64,000 nt of DNA, taken from the NCBI GenBank assembly GCA_039566865.1, contig CM076943.1, positions 34,356,663 through 34,420,662 of the forward strand. The letters are read 5' to 3'. Positions 23,685 to 35,527 of this stretch are shown here, one piece after another (position 1 is the stretch's first letter; the number at the start of each line of letters is the position of its first letter). Under the pieces are notes generated by a model. That model saw only the letters and a list, made by a program, of their open reading frames with translations, made no database searches and had not been told where the DNA came from. The translations under genes were made by a program, and so were the position numbers. This DNA is from Aurelia coerulea (Eukaryota; Cnidaria; Scyphozoa; Semaeostomeae; Ulmaridae).

Positions 23685-26061
23685 CACGAGGTACTGGTCA
23701 ACTTGGACACCAAGATACTTAATACTGTCGACGAGTTCTACAGGGGAATCATCGATAACGAATGCAGGAGAATCCACAGTGTTTTCACCAATCTTTTTAA
23801 GATTTGGTCTAGATCCGATTACCATTGCCTGAGTCTTGATTACATTCAAAGACAATTTATTGCCCTGAAGCCATTCTTTCAAACATTTCAATTCGTTGTT
23901 GAGCGTTTCAGTTAGATCCTCAATGCTCTTAGAGGAATAGGATATGCTAGTATCGTCGGCATACATCGTAACTTTGCAGTTTTTCGAGGCGAATGGCAGA
24001 TCATTTATATAGATTCGGAAGAGTAGCGGAACTAAACAAGAGCCTTGTGGAACACCACAGTTGATGCTTCCGATGTCAGATTCCACTCCATTAACCTTAG
24101 TGAATTGCTGCCTACTGCTGAGATATGATTTGAACCATTGAAGCTCAAGACCCTGAATTCCGTACTTAGATAGCTTTTGAATAAGTATGGCATGATCAAC
24201 AGTATCAAAAGCCTTTTTCAAATCAATGAAAATATTCCTGTAAATTTTCCACGCTCAATATTAATGTGCCAGTCATTAGTGCCAGAAAGCAAGCAAGTTA
24301 CAGTGGAATGCAGAGCTCTAAAACCTGATTGGCCAGAATACAGAAGTTTATTTTTGTCTAGATAATCATATAGTTGGTTGTAAATCAATTTCTCAAAGAG
24401 TCTTGCCATAAATGGGAGCACAGAAATTGGTCTATAATTGGAACGATTGTTTTTTTCTCCACTTTTAAAGATTGGGGCAACCCTTGCAGTTTTCCAATTT
24501 TCAGGAAAAACTCCAGTGGCAATTGAGAGGCTGAAAACGTCACAGAGAGATTCTGCAATGACAGAGAATGCGATCTATAGGAAATGGTTAGCAATGCCAT
24601 CAGGACCGAAACCCTTGGACGTTTTGAATTTACCAAAAAGCTTTTTTATCTGAGGAACATCAAAGGCTTGTAATTTAAACTGTAAATTTTCAGGGTTCAC
24701 TTCCAGCTTATCTTCAACAAGGGGGTTGGCTTTCTGTGGAATTTTGTCACTAAGAGATTTGCCAATATCACAAAAGAAATCATTCATTGTCTGAGCAACA
24801 GCATTATTATCGGTAACATGCTTACCATCAACATCAAGCGACTGAATTTGAGTCGTTTTTGATTTCTTATTGAGAGCCATGTTAATGGTTTTCCAAGTGT
24901 TTTTAAGATCACCTTGGGAAAGGGCAATCTTATCTGTAAAATAGTCGCGCTTTAAATCTTTGTTTAATCTATTGACCTTATTTCTCGTTTGTTTATAAGC
25001 ATCCATCAAAATTTTGGACTTTCAGCGTACAGCTGCCAATTTTAACCTGTCTCTTGTAGCAGACAAACATTTGAAATCCTTCGTCAACCAGGGGCAAAAC
25101 TTTTCTGAAACCCTCCTGCAGCGTAAAGGAGCACGTTTTTCAAGAATCAACGAGAACATATTTGTCCATTGCTCAACGATGAGGTTGATATCATCGGTAT
25201 TTGAAACAATGCTTTTCCAGTCAATTTGTTGAAGATCACTAAGAAAGTTTTCTTCGTTGAAATTTTTCATTTGCCGAGTGGAAATGTTTTTGTGCTGTTT
25301 TTTAGCAGTATCTCTAAATCTTTTAACACAGTAGACCAAATAGTGATCACTTATAGTTGTCTCATAAACACCAGATTCTACTATAAAAGCTTTATTAGTT
25401 GTGGCAATATGATCAATCAGAGTGGCAGTTGTAAGAGTTTCCCTTGTACTTCTTTTGATCAACTGTTTTAGACCGAAACGATCATAAATGTCAAGTAAGT
25501 TCTTCGAATGTGGTGGAAGGTTATCAGGGGTACAAGTATCCTCAGCCCCAGAAACTATTGGTAAAAAATCACAGTTTGTGTCGTCAAGGAGGATTATATC
25601 CCTGTTCTCCTTGTCGAGACTCTCTTCCAGTTGTCGTAAACACTCTTCTTCCAGTTGTCGTAAACACTCTCTTCCAGTTGTCGTAAACACTCTTCCAGTT
25701 GACGAAAGATTTCAACTGACGCGTCAGGAGGACGGTACCACGACATAACAAGAAACGGTGCAGCCTTCACAGGTTTCACCTCAATACATATACCTTCTAA
25801 ATTGGATAGTGTAAGGTCCGTCCTGACAGTGACTTAATCAAAAGATGCGTCTTTTACATACAAAGCTACACCTCCACCATTGCGGTTACGATCACTTCTC
25901 TTAATCGAATAGCCCTCAATACTGACAAGATCATTGTCTATTTTATCATCAATTTTAGTCTCATTAACGGCCAGAATATGAATCCCAAGGTCATTAATAA
26001 GAAGACGAATCTCGTCAATATGACGTAAAAGGCTATTCACATTAATAGAAGCAATCGCCAT
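23685..26061 (-). pseudogene. Endonuclease and RT core of non-LTR element 3
   Basis: On the minus strand the endonuclease starts near 26055 (IASINVNSLLRHIDEIRLL, LAVNETKID, GGGVALYV). It continues with VMSWYRPPD near 25745, a duplicated QLEE segment, LLDDTNCDFLP, LIDHIATTN and TISDHYLVYC, then CPWLTKDFK and the RT region: SKGFGPDGI near 24600, KAFDTVDH near 24210, GVPQGSCLVPLLF near 24045 and YADDTSISY near 23960. Indels near 25700, 24600 and 24220 break the frame. It ends at the hAT insertion. Confidence 0.88.
25622..25704 (-). repeat. About 22-bp tandem repeat inside the endonuclease
   Basis: TTCCAGTTGTCGTAAACACTC is repeated about four times on the plus strand. It adds repeated QLEESVYDNW-type residues to the endonuclease frame and shifts it between copies. 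This looks like replication slippage after the element died. Confidence 0.85.
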
Positions 26062-26184
26062 ACCCTTTTTGAAGCCTAGACTTGTAGTGCTGTTGGTGAC
26101 ATGATTGTGTAAGGGAGCTGATGCAGAGGTCTTCCCAGTGGCCGAGCAATCACCCTCTTTATCTTTTACGTCAATCTTATTTAG

Positions 26185-26979
26185 TCAAAAATTTAATGCA
26201 CGAAGTAAATTGTTAGAAAGAATGTTATCACCATGTCGGTTGAGATGGATCAGACTTCTGTTAAGATGTTGGTTGGCATGTATGTTGTTGTGTTCCAAAA
26301 AGGCAAAATCATTCTGTGAGCACAAGTCCTGGAGAACAAAGTTTACTCTCTTTCTCTTTGATTCATATCTGTCGCCACGTGTTATAAGACCGGAAATAAC
26401 GACTTCAATACCTTTATCGCTAATTGACTTAGCCAGATCGATAATTTCCTCAGCAATTTGCACCTCTGTTTTTTCTTTTCCGTCAATTTTCAGAGAAAGG
26501 TCATTTGTGCCACTGTGCAGTAGGATTAGGTTAGGCTTTCTTTCAATTGAAGGCTGGGCATAACTATGCATGTCTCTGGTTGTTGCACCATTGAAATTCT
26601 TGACAAAAATATTCATTCCTTGATTTCCACACTTTTCCTTTAGTTCCCAGCCATTTATATTTTTTACAAGAGAGTCACCCATAATGACTGAAGTGCGTTT
26701 ACTTCTTGATTGCGAAAGATTTTGCGTTTTGTAGCGGTTGTTAACGTCCCCGGTGTCATTTCCTGACGGCAGCTGCTCGTTTAAGGCATTTGAGGAGGAA
26801 CTTGGTGTAACCGAATCAGGAGTTATTGTAGATACTGCATCCTCGACTGCATCTTTGTTTACATTTTGATCGCATCTTTTCCTGCCGGAGCTGATCGTTG
26901 CGACTTCAGGGACCTGTGATGCTTCAGCAGCGTTGACAATACCACTGACATCGCTAACGGTATTGGCATTAAATTTGAA
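26185..26979 (-). pseudogene. SGNH/GDSL-like esterase domain N-terminal to the endonuclease
   Basis: An open stretch of about 265 codons contains SVIMGDSLVKNI (block I Ser in GDS), a middle GATTRDM block, LLHSGTNDLS (block III-like GTND) and a final block HLNRHGDNILSNNLLRAL with the paired Asp/His-like residues. This is the arrangement of SGNH hydrolase-like domains known in ORF1 of some CR1-type LINEs. Only a TGA at about 26182 separates it from about 40 codons leading into the endonuclease, so the ancestor probably encoded one SGNH-EN-RT protein or a closely spaced pair. The N-terminus has no ATG and runs into the TIR of the enclosing element. Confidence 0.75.
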
Positions 26980-27149
26980 CAATTATCAGAGAAGTAACCT
27001 GATTAGCATATAGCATCCTGATTAGCATATAGCCTTTATGCAGAGGGGATGACCCTTCTGTGTTAAGGGTCCTTTCAAAACTCAGTACTTAAAGGTCCTA
27101 GGGGTCATAGGGGTCTTAGGGTCATAGGGTCCGGTTTTTCCAGTATGCC
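26956..27149 (-). repeat. Right 194-bp TIR of the 10.5-kb element
   Basis: Reverse complement of 16686-16879 with few differences. The open frame of the SGNH-like ORF extends eight codons into this TIR by chance. Confidence 0.9.
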
Positions 27150-27200
27150 TGCCACGACAGGCAAGATTTTCGATCCGCTTGGTTTGATCATTGAAATTGG
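27150..27200 (+). pseudogene. BEL/Pao polyprotein, short downstream continuation
   Basis: ATTGKIFDPLGLI reads directly on from the frame that stops at 16685, and is the conserved start of the post-RT Pao region. The family normally continues into SPV-type sequence, but here it changes after LGLI, so the rest is lost or diverged. Confidence 0.8.
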
Positions 27201-28222
27201 TGTTTCAGAAGTTATGCAAACAAACTAATGATTGGAACCATGGAGCATTGCGGACACCTTTATTTTGTAAGGAATTTTTATTCGATACTACTACGCGAAG
27301 CGAGCTACCTCTCCGAAAGAGTGAGCTAGCGTAGCGCTTGAGAAGATTTGAATGGGTAAGTAACTAATAGTGGGGCGGCTTAGTTAAATAATTGTGCATT
27401 TTGTGATAAAAGCATGAAAATTTGTACACATAGACAGTTTTGCATGCTGAAGAAAATGGGCTATATGACCACCTTGGCAAATTCCCGGATAATCTACTTT
27501 TAGAGGGGAAAGTCGTTCCCAGACCTCTAAACCATTTTTGGGCTGTTGCTATGTAGAAAACAGAATAACAGAAACAATAATTGCCCCAATATCAATTCAA
27601 ACATGTAGGAACTGATGCTAAATGTTAAAATGCAAAAAAATACTATTTTTATATAGGGAAACTCGTTCCCAGACCCCCAAAATGTGTTATACAGTAACAG
27701 TGCAGGAATGACTCTACAAATAGACAACTAACGGTTATAGAATCAAATCTAACATGTTCGATACATACACAAAATAAAAGATGGTAACATGCTCTCTAGC
27801 TATCATTTGTAAAACTAATGTAATTGACTTCTAAATATAGTAATGCTGAGAATGCGAATAGCAAGAAACTGCTGTTACTTAGTAGTTTTATGGAACACTT
27901 AGAATCCCAAAATGTAGCAAAATATAAAGAGGACTTCGCCATATTGATCATCTTTAGACCAGCTAAGACATTCGTTCCCAGACCTCCCAGTTAGGTTCAA
28001 TAAGAACATTGAAAATTAGTATAACTGTTGGTAAATTATGGTACGGATTAGTAAATGATGGAAAAGTACGAGGGATGACCATACACTCAACTTTCTAAAC
28101 TAATATAGCAGAACAGTTTTCTGTGCTTTAAGGTGCATTTGGAACGTAGACTTTGCTGTACGTAATTTAACTTGAAGGCAAAAACAGGCAAGCAAATACA
28201 AATGCTGAGATCAGATAGTTAG
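27201..28222. other. No gene seen; three spaced CGTTCCCAGACC motifs
   Basis: There is no coding signal. TCGTTCCCAGACC occurs near 27510, 27663 and 27970, each followed by C- or A-rich sequence. It may be part of an undefined repeat. Confidence 0.4.
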
Positions 28223-29996
28223 TTATGAGTCACTGTCTTTCACAGTCTCCTTCGCAAAAACAGAGTTGGGTGCATTGAAGAGCTTGAATTTGCAACCTTT
28301 CTTGCATCCTTTCTTGCATTTGCATGAAATCAATTCTGTACAGACTTTTGAAGCATCTGGGAGGTTTGTCCAATGTGGCTCAAATAAACCGCTGTCATCT
28401 TTTCTCCATCCCCAGTCACAAGGAGAGGGCAGGTCCTGTTGCTTTTCAAGAGTATTGCTCCAGATGAATCCTCCTTGGTATGTTGCTCTTTTGACATGCT
28501 GTTCTAGCGCATTGTATGTAGGAGGGATTCTCTTGACGTTGCTGCACCTTGCAAAAATCTTCTTTCTGGCCTTGTTTATTTCCAGGCACTGACTTGCCCT
28601 ATCATACATCAGCACAACAAACCGTTGTATTGTATTCATCACTTCCATACTTATTATTTCAGGACATGAAGCCAGTGCTATCAGTGCGTCGGTCAAGTCA
28701 GGAAAACACTCCCATGTTGCCCAAGCTGATTTCTTTCCATGGTCTGCAAACGCAGAGACCGTATCACACCCTGTCAAAGCATGGAAAATGGGCAGGGTGA
28801 GTGACTTCCTTGGACCAATAGTGTCCCTTATCAGGTGAGCTGGAATATAGCGAAAGTTTTTTCTGCTACCAAATGCCAACCAAAGCTGCTGAATTTCAGG
28901 AACTTTTTCTGCTACCATAACAGCAAGAACCAAAACATCTGTATCAACAGTACAGTGCGAATGATAATGCTGTTGTGTCCTTGAGAGGCAGCATGGGATG
29001 CATGTAGCAACATCCGCGTGTCTGCTTCCTCATAATTGCATGGTGATAGGGCGGCACTGTCCTGGTTTGGAACACAGACCACCTGTTCTCCATCAGTGAC
29101 AACTAGCTCTTTTCCTTGGATGAAATCGGCTACAATCAGACTTTCTGTTAGCAATTTAAACAACTCTGTTTTATTTTCATCCACTCGCAAGAAATTTGCC
29201 CAGTTGGTTGGACATGCAGTTGACTCGACTACTCGACGGCGAATACCTTTACCACGTTTGGCACGAGCAGTTCCTTTTAAACTATCTATAAAATACCTTT
29301 CCCATGTAATATCAATTCTTTTTGCCCGTTGAAGCTGCGATTTTACGTATGGCAAAAACACTTCTCCAGAGTATTCTTTAAACGTTTTGGAAACGCCCGG
29401 TTTCAGCATCTGTACTATTGCTGCATCATCGAGAATAACTGCTGTAGCATTAACAGGCTCCGTGTGTACATTCTCATTTTCAAGATCATCAACAAGGCAT
29501 GCAAGAAGATCACTTTTGCTTCCTAATCTTAGAGAACCAGTTTCAGCTGTTAATGCTGGAGGAAAAGGCTGATTTTCATACTTGAAGAATTCATCTAGAT
29601 TTCCTTCTCTTGTTTGGCAGGAGATGTACATTCTTGAGAAAAGCTCCAAGTCACTCCTCATAGACTTGAGTTGCACTCCGCTCTTTGCTTGTTTGGCTTT
29701 ATTTGGGCTGGCAAATATTGCTAGCTTATTCCTAGTGATTGGATCATCAATGGGCTTATTTCTATTGACCAGACGCTCTTTTCTTTTATGTAGGTGTCTA
29801 GCTGCTCTTTTCCTATTGCTTTTGCCTTATAAAGATTTGAGACCGACTCTTGTTCTGTGATCATTTTTGTATCCAGTGCAATGAGGTCCTTGCTCTCTTC
29901 TTCAAATGGATTACCCACTTCCTTGATTGTATTGACTAAGGATCTAACATCTTTCTGAAAAGCCTTGTTAACACTTGCAGTTTCGTCATGATGTAG
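28223..29996 (-). pseudogene. Frameshifted gene of a metazoan transposon-associated family; possible PIN/FEN-like nuclease motif
   Basis: On the minus strand: VNKAFQKDVRSLVNTIKE, NPFEEESKDLIALDTK, then after a frameshift near 29772 NRNKPIDDPITRNKLAIF. Next come CNYEEADTRMLLHASHAA, a VDTDVLVLAV motif, HALTGCDTVSAFADHGKK, and a Cys-rich tail (CKCKKGCKKGCK). The EEADTR...DTDVLVL pair resembles the Asp/Glu metal-binding pattern of FEN/XPG-like PIN nucleases. An extra 5 bases (about 28946-28950) break the frame in the middle of this motif. The HALTGCDT family is, as I recall it, widespread and unnamed in cnidarian and mollusc genomes. Academ-type transposons are a possible source; this is a hypothesis. 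Clearly a pseudogene here. Confidence 0.7.
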
Positions 29997-31536
29997 ATAA
30001 CTTGATGACTTGATAACTTGATGCTTGATGACTTAAGAAATACACAAATTTCATCGTGTTTTTTAAGACGTAATCTGCTGTTAAAGGTCCAATTTCCTGT
30101 AGTTTCTCTAAATCACACGAACAGGAAACATAAGGTTTACGCATTAGTTTTCAACTTGAGAAATTATGGTTAAAGGAACGTTTCCATTTCCAATGTTTTA
30201 TCAAGTTGCAAACTCGGCGTTTCCGATGAAGGAAACCCGTGATAAATTGCAAGTTTCAACGTGAAACTGTTGTGAGATCTTAAATGTTTTCATTGTACAC
30301 CGCACGTGTAAAGAGGACATTTTTAGGAGATTAAGCGTTTCGCAAGTTTAAATGCATAATTTTTCTTGCAATTTCACAGTAGTTTCCATTGTACGTGTTC
30401 ATTGCGTAGCAGTAGGCCGGCATTCTATGACGTATTTTTCTCTGCGCAAAATATCTAGAAAAGGAAAATTATCTTCTCTTTCGTTTCGCTCAATTTAACT
30501 ACAATTGTTGACCATTTGAGATGGCCCTCCATTTTCACGAGCGCTTTCTCCGATCAAGGAAAATAGAATACTTGAAACGGCAGTGACGATGCACCAACCA
30601 AAAAACCTATCATTCCCATGATGTCATCCTAATTTGTTTTTGCAAACATGCATGTAGCAGAGACGAATTGAAAAGCAATGTCAGGGCATGATGATATATA
30701 AATATACGCATGAATCATAAGATAGCGGACGATATCTAAATTATTATGACCGAGATTACAATAAACAGGGTGCACTATAAAATAAACTTAGAAAACTGTA
30801 ATGCAAAATTGAGTACTAGGACCAAAGGACAATGATATAAACGCTGTTTTGTAGCTAAACAGCAAGCCTTCATCATCACTATTTTGCTATTTTCATCGAA
30901 ATGAAAAGTTAGCAATAACAATGATTTTGCCAATTTTTGATTTCTTTAAAGATCATATAAAAAGGATGGCAATGTTGGTCAGTTATTTAGCTACAAAGAC
31001 ATTTTAAGTAACTTCTTTCTAGCCTTTCACTATATTTTCTCCCACAACTTTTCTATGTCACACAGATGAATTTTATCAAAACATAGCCAACGAATTTAGC
31101 ATAAAGCTTTACAAATGTTGCAAAGTAAAAGTATGAATTACACAAAAATGCCTATATTACTACAATCAGTGGTTGCAGGGTTCGTTTTGCGTAAGAGAAG
31201 CCACAAATATCACAGGAGTTTCAATGCCTATTAGACCTTGAAACATTGTCTGAAGGATGGATAATCTTTGCCATTAAATCTTTCGTTACATTATTTACGT
31301 GATTGCAATGTATGTGAAGACAAAATTGTTAATTAAATTTCTTCCACTGGCCCAGTGGAGAAGCTGATCTGTGAAACTCCATGCTTTGATGTTGTCTTTT
31401 AATTCATTTTCAACTGCGATAAAGCTATATTCTAACCAAAGTAATACCCAGCCAGTTAGCAGGACGCAACGTCACAATAACATTAAAGACACGATTATCT
31501 CTCAGAGACATTTTGTACGTACTGTACCCGTTGAGT
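29997..31536. other. No gene seen
   Basis: AT-rich sequence without a recognisable open frame. A TTGATGACTTGAT-type short repeat lies at 29998-30035, and scattered GTTTCC/GGAAAC motifs lie at 30175-30260. Confidence 0.5.
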
Positions 31537-31538
31537 TA

Positions 31539-32068
31539 CCGGGTGTTCCAAAAAAGTACTCCCGTTTGAAAAATCACCAAAATTTGATTTCACGGCCGAT
31601 CTGCAATTTTCTTTTTTTTCACATAGAACAAGGACCAAATTATTTTCTAAAATATAGCCTACCTTGTAATTCACTTAAAAATTAGCAAATTTAGTCCTTT
31701 TTAGGGCTACCTGGTTTTGAGTCATACTGCAGAAAACAACTGATGATTGCCAGATCAATTTCTTTGTTGCATGTAAAGCTTCATAATTTGGTCATAAATG
31801 ACAACAAGAATGTGCCTTATGAGACTAAACTGATGAGAAAAAATCTGAAGATTTTGACTCTTAGGCAAGCTGATTGCTTCGCTTGAAAGCCATAGCTAAA
31901 AATGAGGTTTTTAACGTGAAATTTGTCTACCTTGCTGTAATAAAAGTAAACATTTGAAAATATTTTTGAATCTATGAAAAAAACAACTCAAAAAAAATTT
32001 CATCAAAGGTTTGATAATCGATTTTTGATGATTTTTCAAACCGGGGTACTTTTTTATGGGACGCCCAG
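31539..32068. mobile_element. 530-bp mariner/Tc1-like non-autonomous element
   Basis: TA flanks lie at 31537-31538 and 32069-32070. The inverted ends (GGGTGTTCCAAAAAAGTAC against GGGCGTCCCATAAAAAAGTA) extend for about 55 bp and share GTTTGAAAAATCA. There is no transposase. GGGTGTCCCA-type ends at TA are typical of mariner elements. Confidence 0.85.
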
Positions 32069-32603
32069 TAGAAATGAACGGCCTTAGAAAGGATATTGAC
32101 CCCTGAATACAACAGCAATAGTAACCTATTCTCATCCAATTAGTCACTCTCCCTCTCAAATCAACTAAGATACCCGAGTGCGAAGGAAGATCGCTATTTG
32201 AGAGGAATTGTGACTAATGGACAATTTTCACTTCACTTTTCTAGGCTTAAAGGCCTGTTGTCCCCAGTTAATGCCCCTTTTTGCATTTAAGCCCATGACA
32301 CACATAAGAAAAAATAGGAAAACTGCAAATACTGTAATAGTTGAAAAGTGAAGTGGAAATGGCCACTGTTGGCGGAAAGAACCGTCGCCGAGGGAGGAGA
32401 GGAGGGTCGCTTTTACACGTGTGACTGCTTGTTGCGTAGAAAGAGACGGAATAAACCAATTCTAAGCTTTAAGTACCTTGCTTGAACCTCAAGGGGCTAC
32501 ACACATAGCTAAGCAGATCCCGTGGGGGTAAAGAATGGAGTTTTCATGCGTTATTTTGAGATTTCAGAGTGACCCCTTGGGTGAGAATAGTATTTGTTAT
32601 TAT
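32069..32603. other. No gene seen
   Basis: Non-coding. A CACTTTTC/GAAAAGTGAAG pair at 32230 and 32340 forms a weak inverted repeat. Confidence 0.4.
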
Positions 32604-33028
32604 CTTACACGTTTTTTTTTATAAGAAACTTGGATCAGCACTTAGTACTAAAAGTTTCTTAATTTCGCATGAAAATTTCGGTGTTTTAGTAGTAAAAGTT
32701 TCTTAATTAGTTTCTTATTTTTTTGGGCCTAAAATTGCAGTATTGTTCGAAGTTGAGCCTTCTTCTCGAGAAAGGGCTTCCATTTTGCATTGACATTGTC
32801 ATCAAGAAGAAGCCATGCACATCAAGGCAAAAATTTACCAATTTTGCAGTTAAAAGTCAAGAAAAGACGAATGTACCTTTGTTAGAGAGACATAGAATAA
32901 GAGAGACATACAGAAATATAGTTTTAGAGTTTCTTAACTGTTCTTGAGCGTAGTACTAGAGTTTCTTAAATTTTTGGTCATCGTAGTACTAGTTTCTTAT
33001 AAACCAGTTTCTTATAAAAAAAAAAAGT
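32604..33028 (+). repeat. Copy of TTTATAAGAAACT-ended repeat (subfamily 2)
   Basis: It starts TTTTTTTATAAGAAACTTGG and ends with two AGTTTCTTATAAA units, so the ends are inverted copies. AGTACTA next to GTTTCTTAA occurs several times. The interior (GCAGTATTGTTCGAAGTTGAG and onward) is the reverse complement of 39137-39556. Confidence 0.8.
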
Positions 33029-33268
33029 GTATTGAAAGCCGACATGCTAAGTCAGCAGGAATATTGCTGCTTAAGATAAACTACTTTTTCCAAAAAGGGA
33101 AGGGATTCTCCGAGAAGGCCCCTTTAAAATGATTTCGATAGTGGTCCAAAATCACGACCGAATTCCCCCTCGATTTCTGCCCCACTAAAATGACTTGCGT
33201 ACACTTAGCACGTGTTTTCCTCTTTGGAGGAGAAACAATTCTTGCACAGTAGTATAAGAAACTTACCT

Positions 33269-33388
33269 TGCGTTCCTCTGGCAATCAAAAAAATCAAGAT
33301 TTGTTTCAAATTCATTCAAATTCAGATGAAACAATGATAAAATCTTAAACAATACAATCATGATTGTTTTGATTGCCAAAGGAACGCA
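33269..33388. mobile_element. 120-bp miniature inverted-repeat element
   Basis: The ends TGCGTTCCTCTGGCAATCAA and TTGATTGCCAAAGGAACGCA pair over 22 bp with one mismatch; the interior is AT-rich. Target duplication is not clear, so the superfamily is undetermined. Confidence 0.7.
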
Positions 33389-33399
33389 TTGTTAGTTAT

Positions 33400-34980
33400 G
33401 GAGATTTTATTCTCCCAGGAGGACAACATATGCTAACACCTGTAAAATGTTATTTTTGTCAGGAAGGAGAACGGAAGACATTTTGTAGTTTTTTTTCACT
33501 CTTTTGCCGGTTCTGAAGCGGCTTTTCTGCAGAAAATCTCCCATAGAAGTGGAAAAAAATAGCTGATCAAGGCTGTGTCGATTTTCTAAATCGAATTGAA
33601 TAAATCGGCTAAAGACATTTTTAAATTGTATTGCTTTCATATTCAGGGAGCAGTATCTATTCCAACGCCTTCCATGTTTGTTTTTCTCATTCTCACCCAG
33701 TATGATACCACTCCTACAAGTTAGCTACTAATATGCTTAACTAAGTATATTTGCCATATTTCACGTGTTTCATGGATGATGAAAACCCAATGCTGTTATC
33801 ACAAAATGGTTTCTTATCATGGTTACATTTTTGTATCAAAATAGGTGAATACACGACGTCTTCCCGCACACGCAAGTTTTTGAAATTCAATCGGAAATGT
33901 GTCTAGTTGCTTGGAATTAGCTACCCTGTTCTGGTGTAAACTATGCTCTTTGTATCAAGCTTGAAATAAATTCTTTATTATTCTTATTATCATTATTTCC
34001 ATTATTACCATATTGTGGCTATTATAGGATTATGGGAGAACTTGCTCCTCGCATGTGAAATATGGTAAATAAAAATCACAGTCCTCTCTTACTGCCCATC
34101 ATCATTATCATCATCATCATCATTATCATCATTATCATCATCATAACGAATAAGGTCTTGTTTTAATTTTTTCGAAGGAAGCCTCTTCATTGGAGATTCA
34201 GCCACCATCCTTCCTTCCTTCAATACTTGTCTTTCTAAAGCTTGCATCTTTAGACTTAATTATCTCTTCGAGGCTCTTGATCAGCTGGCTTAGTTCTGTG
34301 CAGTTCTTCGTCTGACATCACACCACACATCAGTTCCTATGTCATATCGCTCCAAAAGGACTTTTCTTCAGGAAGCACATGTTTACTCCTTGCTTCAAAG
34401 AGCTGAAGGTGAAAATTAAGGGAGATTAACGCTAAATCCAAAGTATTAACTGAAAATAATAGGGCAAATGCCTTAGATTCATCCTCACTTACTGCTGGAG
34501 AGCACTGATAATTTGTCAGTCCTAATTTTATCCGTTTGATGACTTGAGTAAGTTAACCCTACCAGACTAGGCTTTTTGAAAATTTGAGGAGAATATTTGT
34601 AACAGAGCATATTTGATCAACTGGCTTACTGTTTGCTGACTGACAGCTAGAACTTACAAGCAAATATGAGAGATTATGATGGGCTCCAGCAAAATTTTGA
34701 TTGGCTTGCAATAAGACACACCAATAGGAAGTGTTTAAACCACAGTGCTTTAGAAACCATGGCAATCGCAAATTTTTTGGCCCTTTATACCCCATTTACC
34801 ATCCTTCATTATAGCATTTCTCATGGTTGAGAAAGTCAAATTTCTTAACTTTTTGAGGATCAAACACAATTGATATTGTACTGAGTATAGTCACATTTGA
34901 TGGAGGCATTTTATCTGAATAGCTGGAATAATACCCTGGGTTCTAGAGCCTTCTTTTTTAATACATTTATTTGTGTTGGC
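33400..34980. other. No gene seen; TCA microsatellite
   Basis: There is no recognisable coding sequence. An (ATC/ATT) microsatellite lies at about 34097-34146 and a TTATT-rich tract at about 33970-34010. Confidence 0.5.
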
Positions 34981-35150
34981 TCTGGTACCCGGGGTACTCG
35001 AAAAGCTGCTTATCAACAGACAACAGTTAACAAAATTTTGCAATGAATTCTCTCCTCGAATCTAGATTAGGCCATAGTACATGCCAGGGGCGGTCAAGCA
35101 ATGTAGATATTTTGACCCCTCTTTGTCCTTGGATTACCCTGGGTACCAGA
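34981..35150. mobile_element. About 170-bp miniature inverted-repeat element
   Basis: The ends TCTGGTACCCGGGGTA and TACCCTGGGTACCAGA pair, with no coding sequence between them. A partial relative (TCTGGTACCC plus CTCTCCTCGAA) is at about 14766-14830. Target duplication was not identified. Confidence 0.6.
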
Positions 35151-35527
35151 CTCTCTAACATGTTAAACCCAGGGTTAACATGTTACGCTAAAACGACAAC
35201 AGATATAACCACCAGTTTTGGTGACTTTTACTAAAATTTCATTGGCAATTAAATTCTTAACATTTCATTGTTCTACTTCTGATCATGTGACCACAGTAAT
35301 ACCATATTTGGAGAGTAGTCAGCAAAAAAATCTTAAAATGTCCGTAGTTTTCGTGTCGTTTGCTTGATCGATCTCAAACATGCACCATTCGATTGCATTT
35401 GATGAGTACTTTCATTTGATATATAATTTCTTCATATTTGCTGATGTTAGCAATATTTAATATCTATGACGTCATTCACATTTATGACGTCATTTACCTA
35501 ATAAAGAAGTGTCAAATATAAATTTAT

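Larger units (their letters stand above)
18564..26955 (-). mobile_element. Non-LTR retrotransposon 3 (SGNH-like domain, EN, RT) split by a hAT element
   Basis: On the minus strand the order is SGNH-like domain (26979-26185), endonuclease (26061-25022), linker and RT (25009-23685), then after the hAT insertion the RT C-terminus (19291 to about 18780) and a 3' UTR with a short A-tail at 18573-18564. The 5' end coincides with the inner edge of the right TIR of the 10.5-kb element. Several frame breaks occur. Confidence 0.85.
16686..27149. mobile_element. 10.5-kb composite TIR element with 9-bp TSD (Mutator-like architecture)
   Basis: Nearly identical 194-bp inverted ends begin GGCATACTGGAAAAACCGGA. 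A perfect 9-bp duplication TGCCACGAC lies at 16677-16685 and 27150-27158, and removal rejoins the BEL/Pao reading frame. Long TIRs plus a 9-bp TSD match Mutator-like elements. No MULE transposase is visible. The cargo is an inverted-repeat element (16883-18563) and a minus-strand LINE (18564-26955) that is itself split by a hAT element. It is probably a non-autonomous element that accumulated or captured other elements between its TIRs. Confidence 0.85.

Noticed and set aside
34554..34570. TTAACCCTACC considered as the left end of the 35163-41306 element
   Set aside because: CCCTA matches but the following bases do not pair with the right end and the intervening 600 bp has no similarity to the family.
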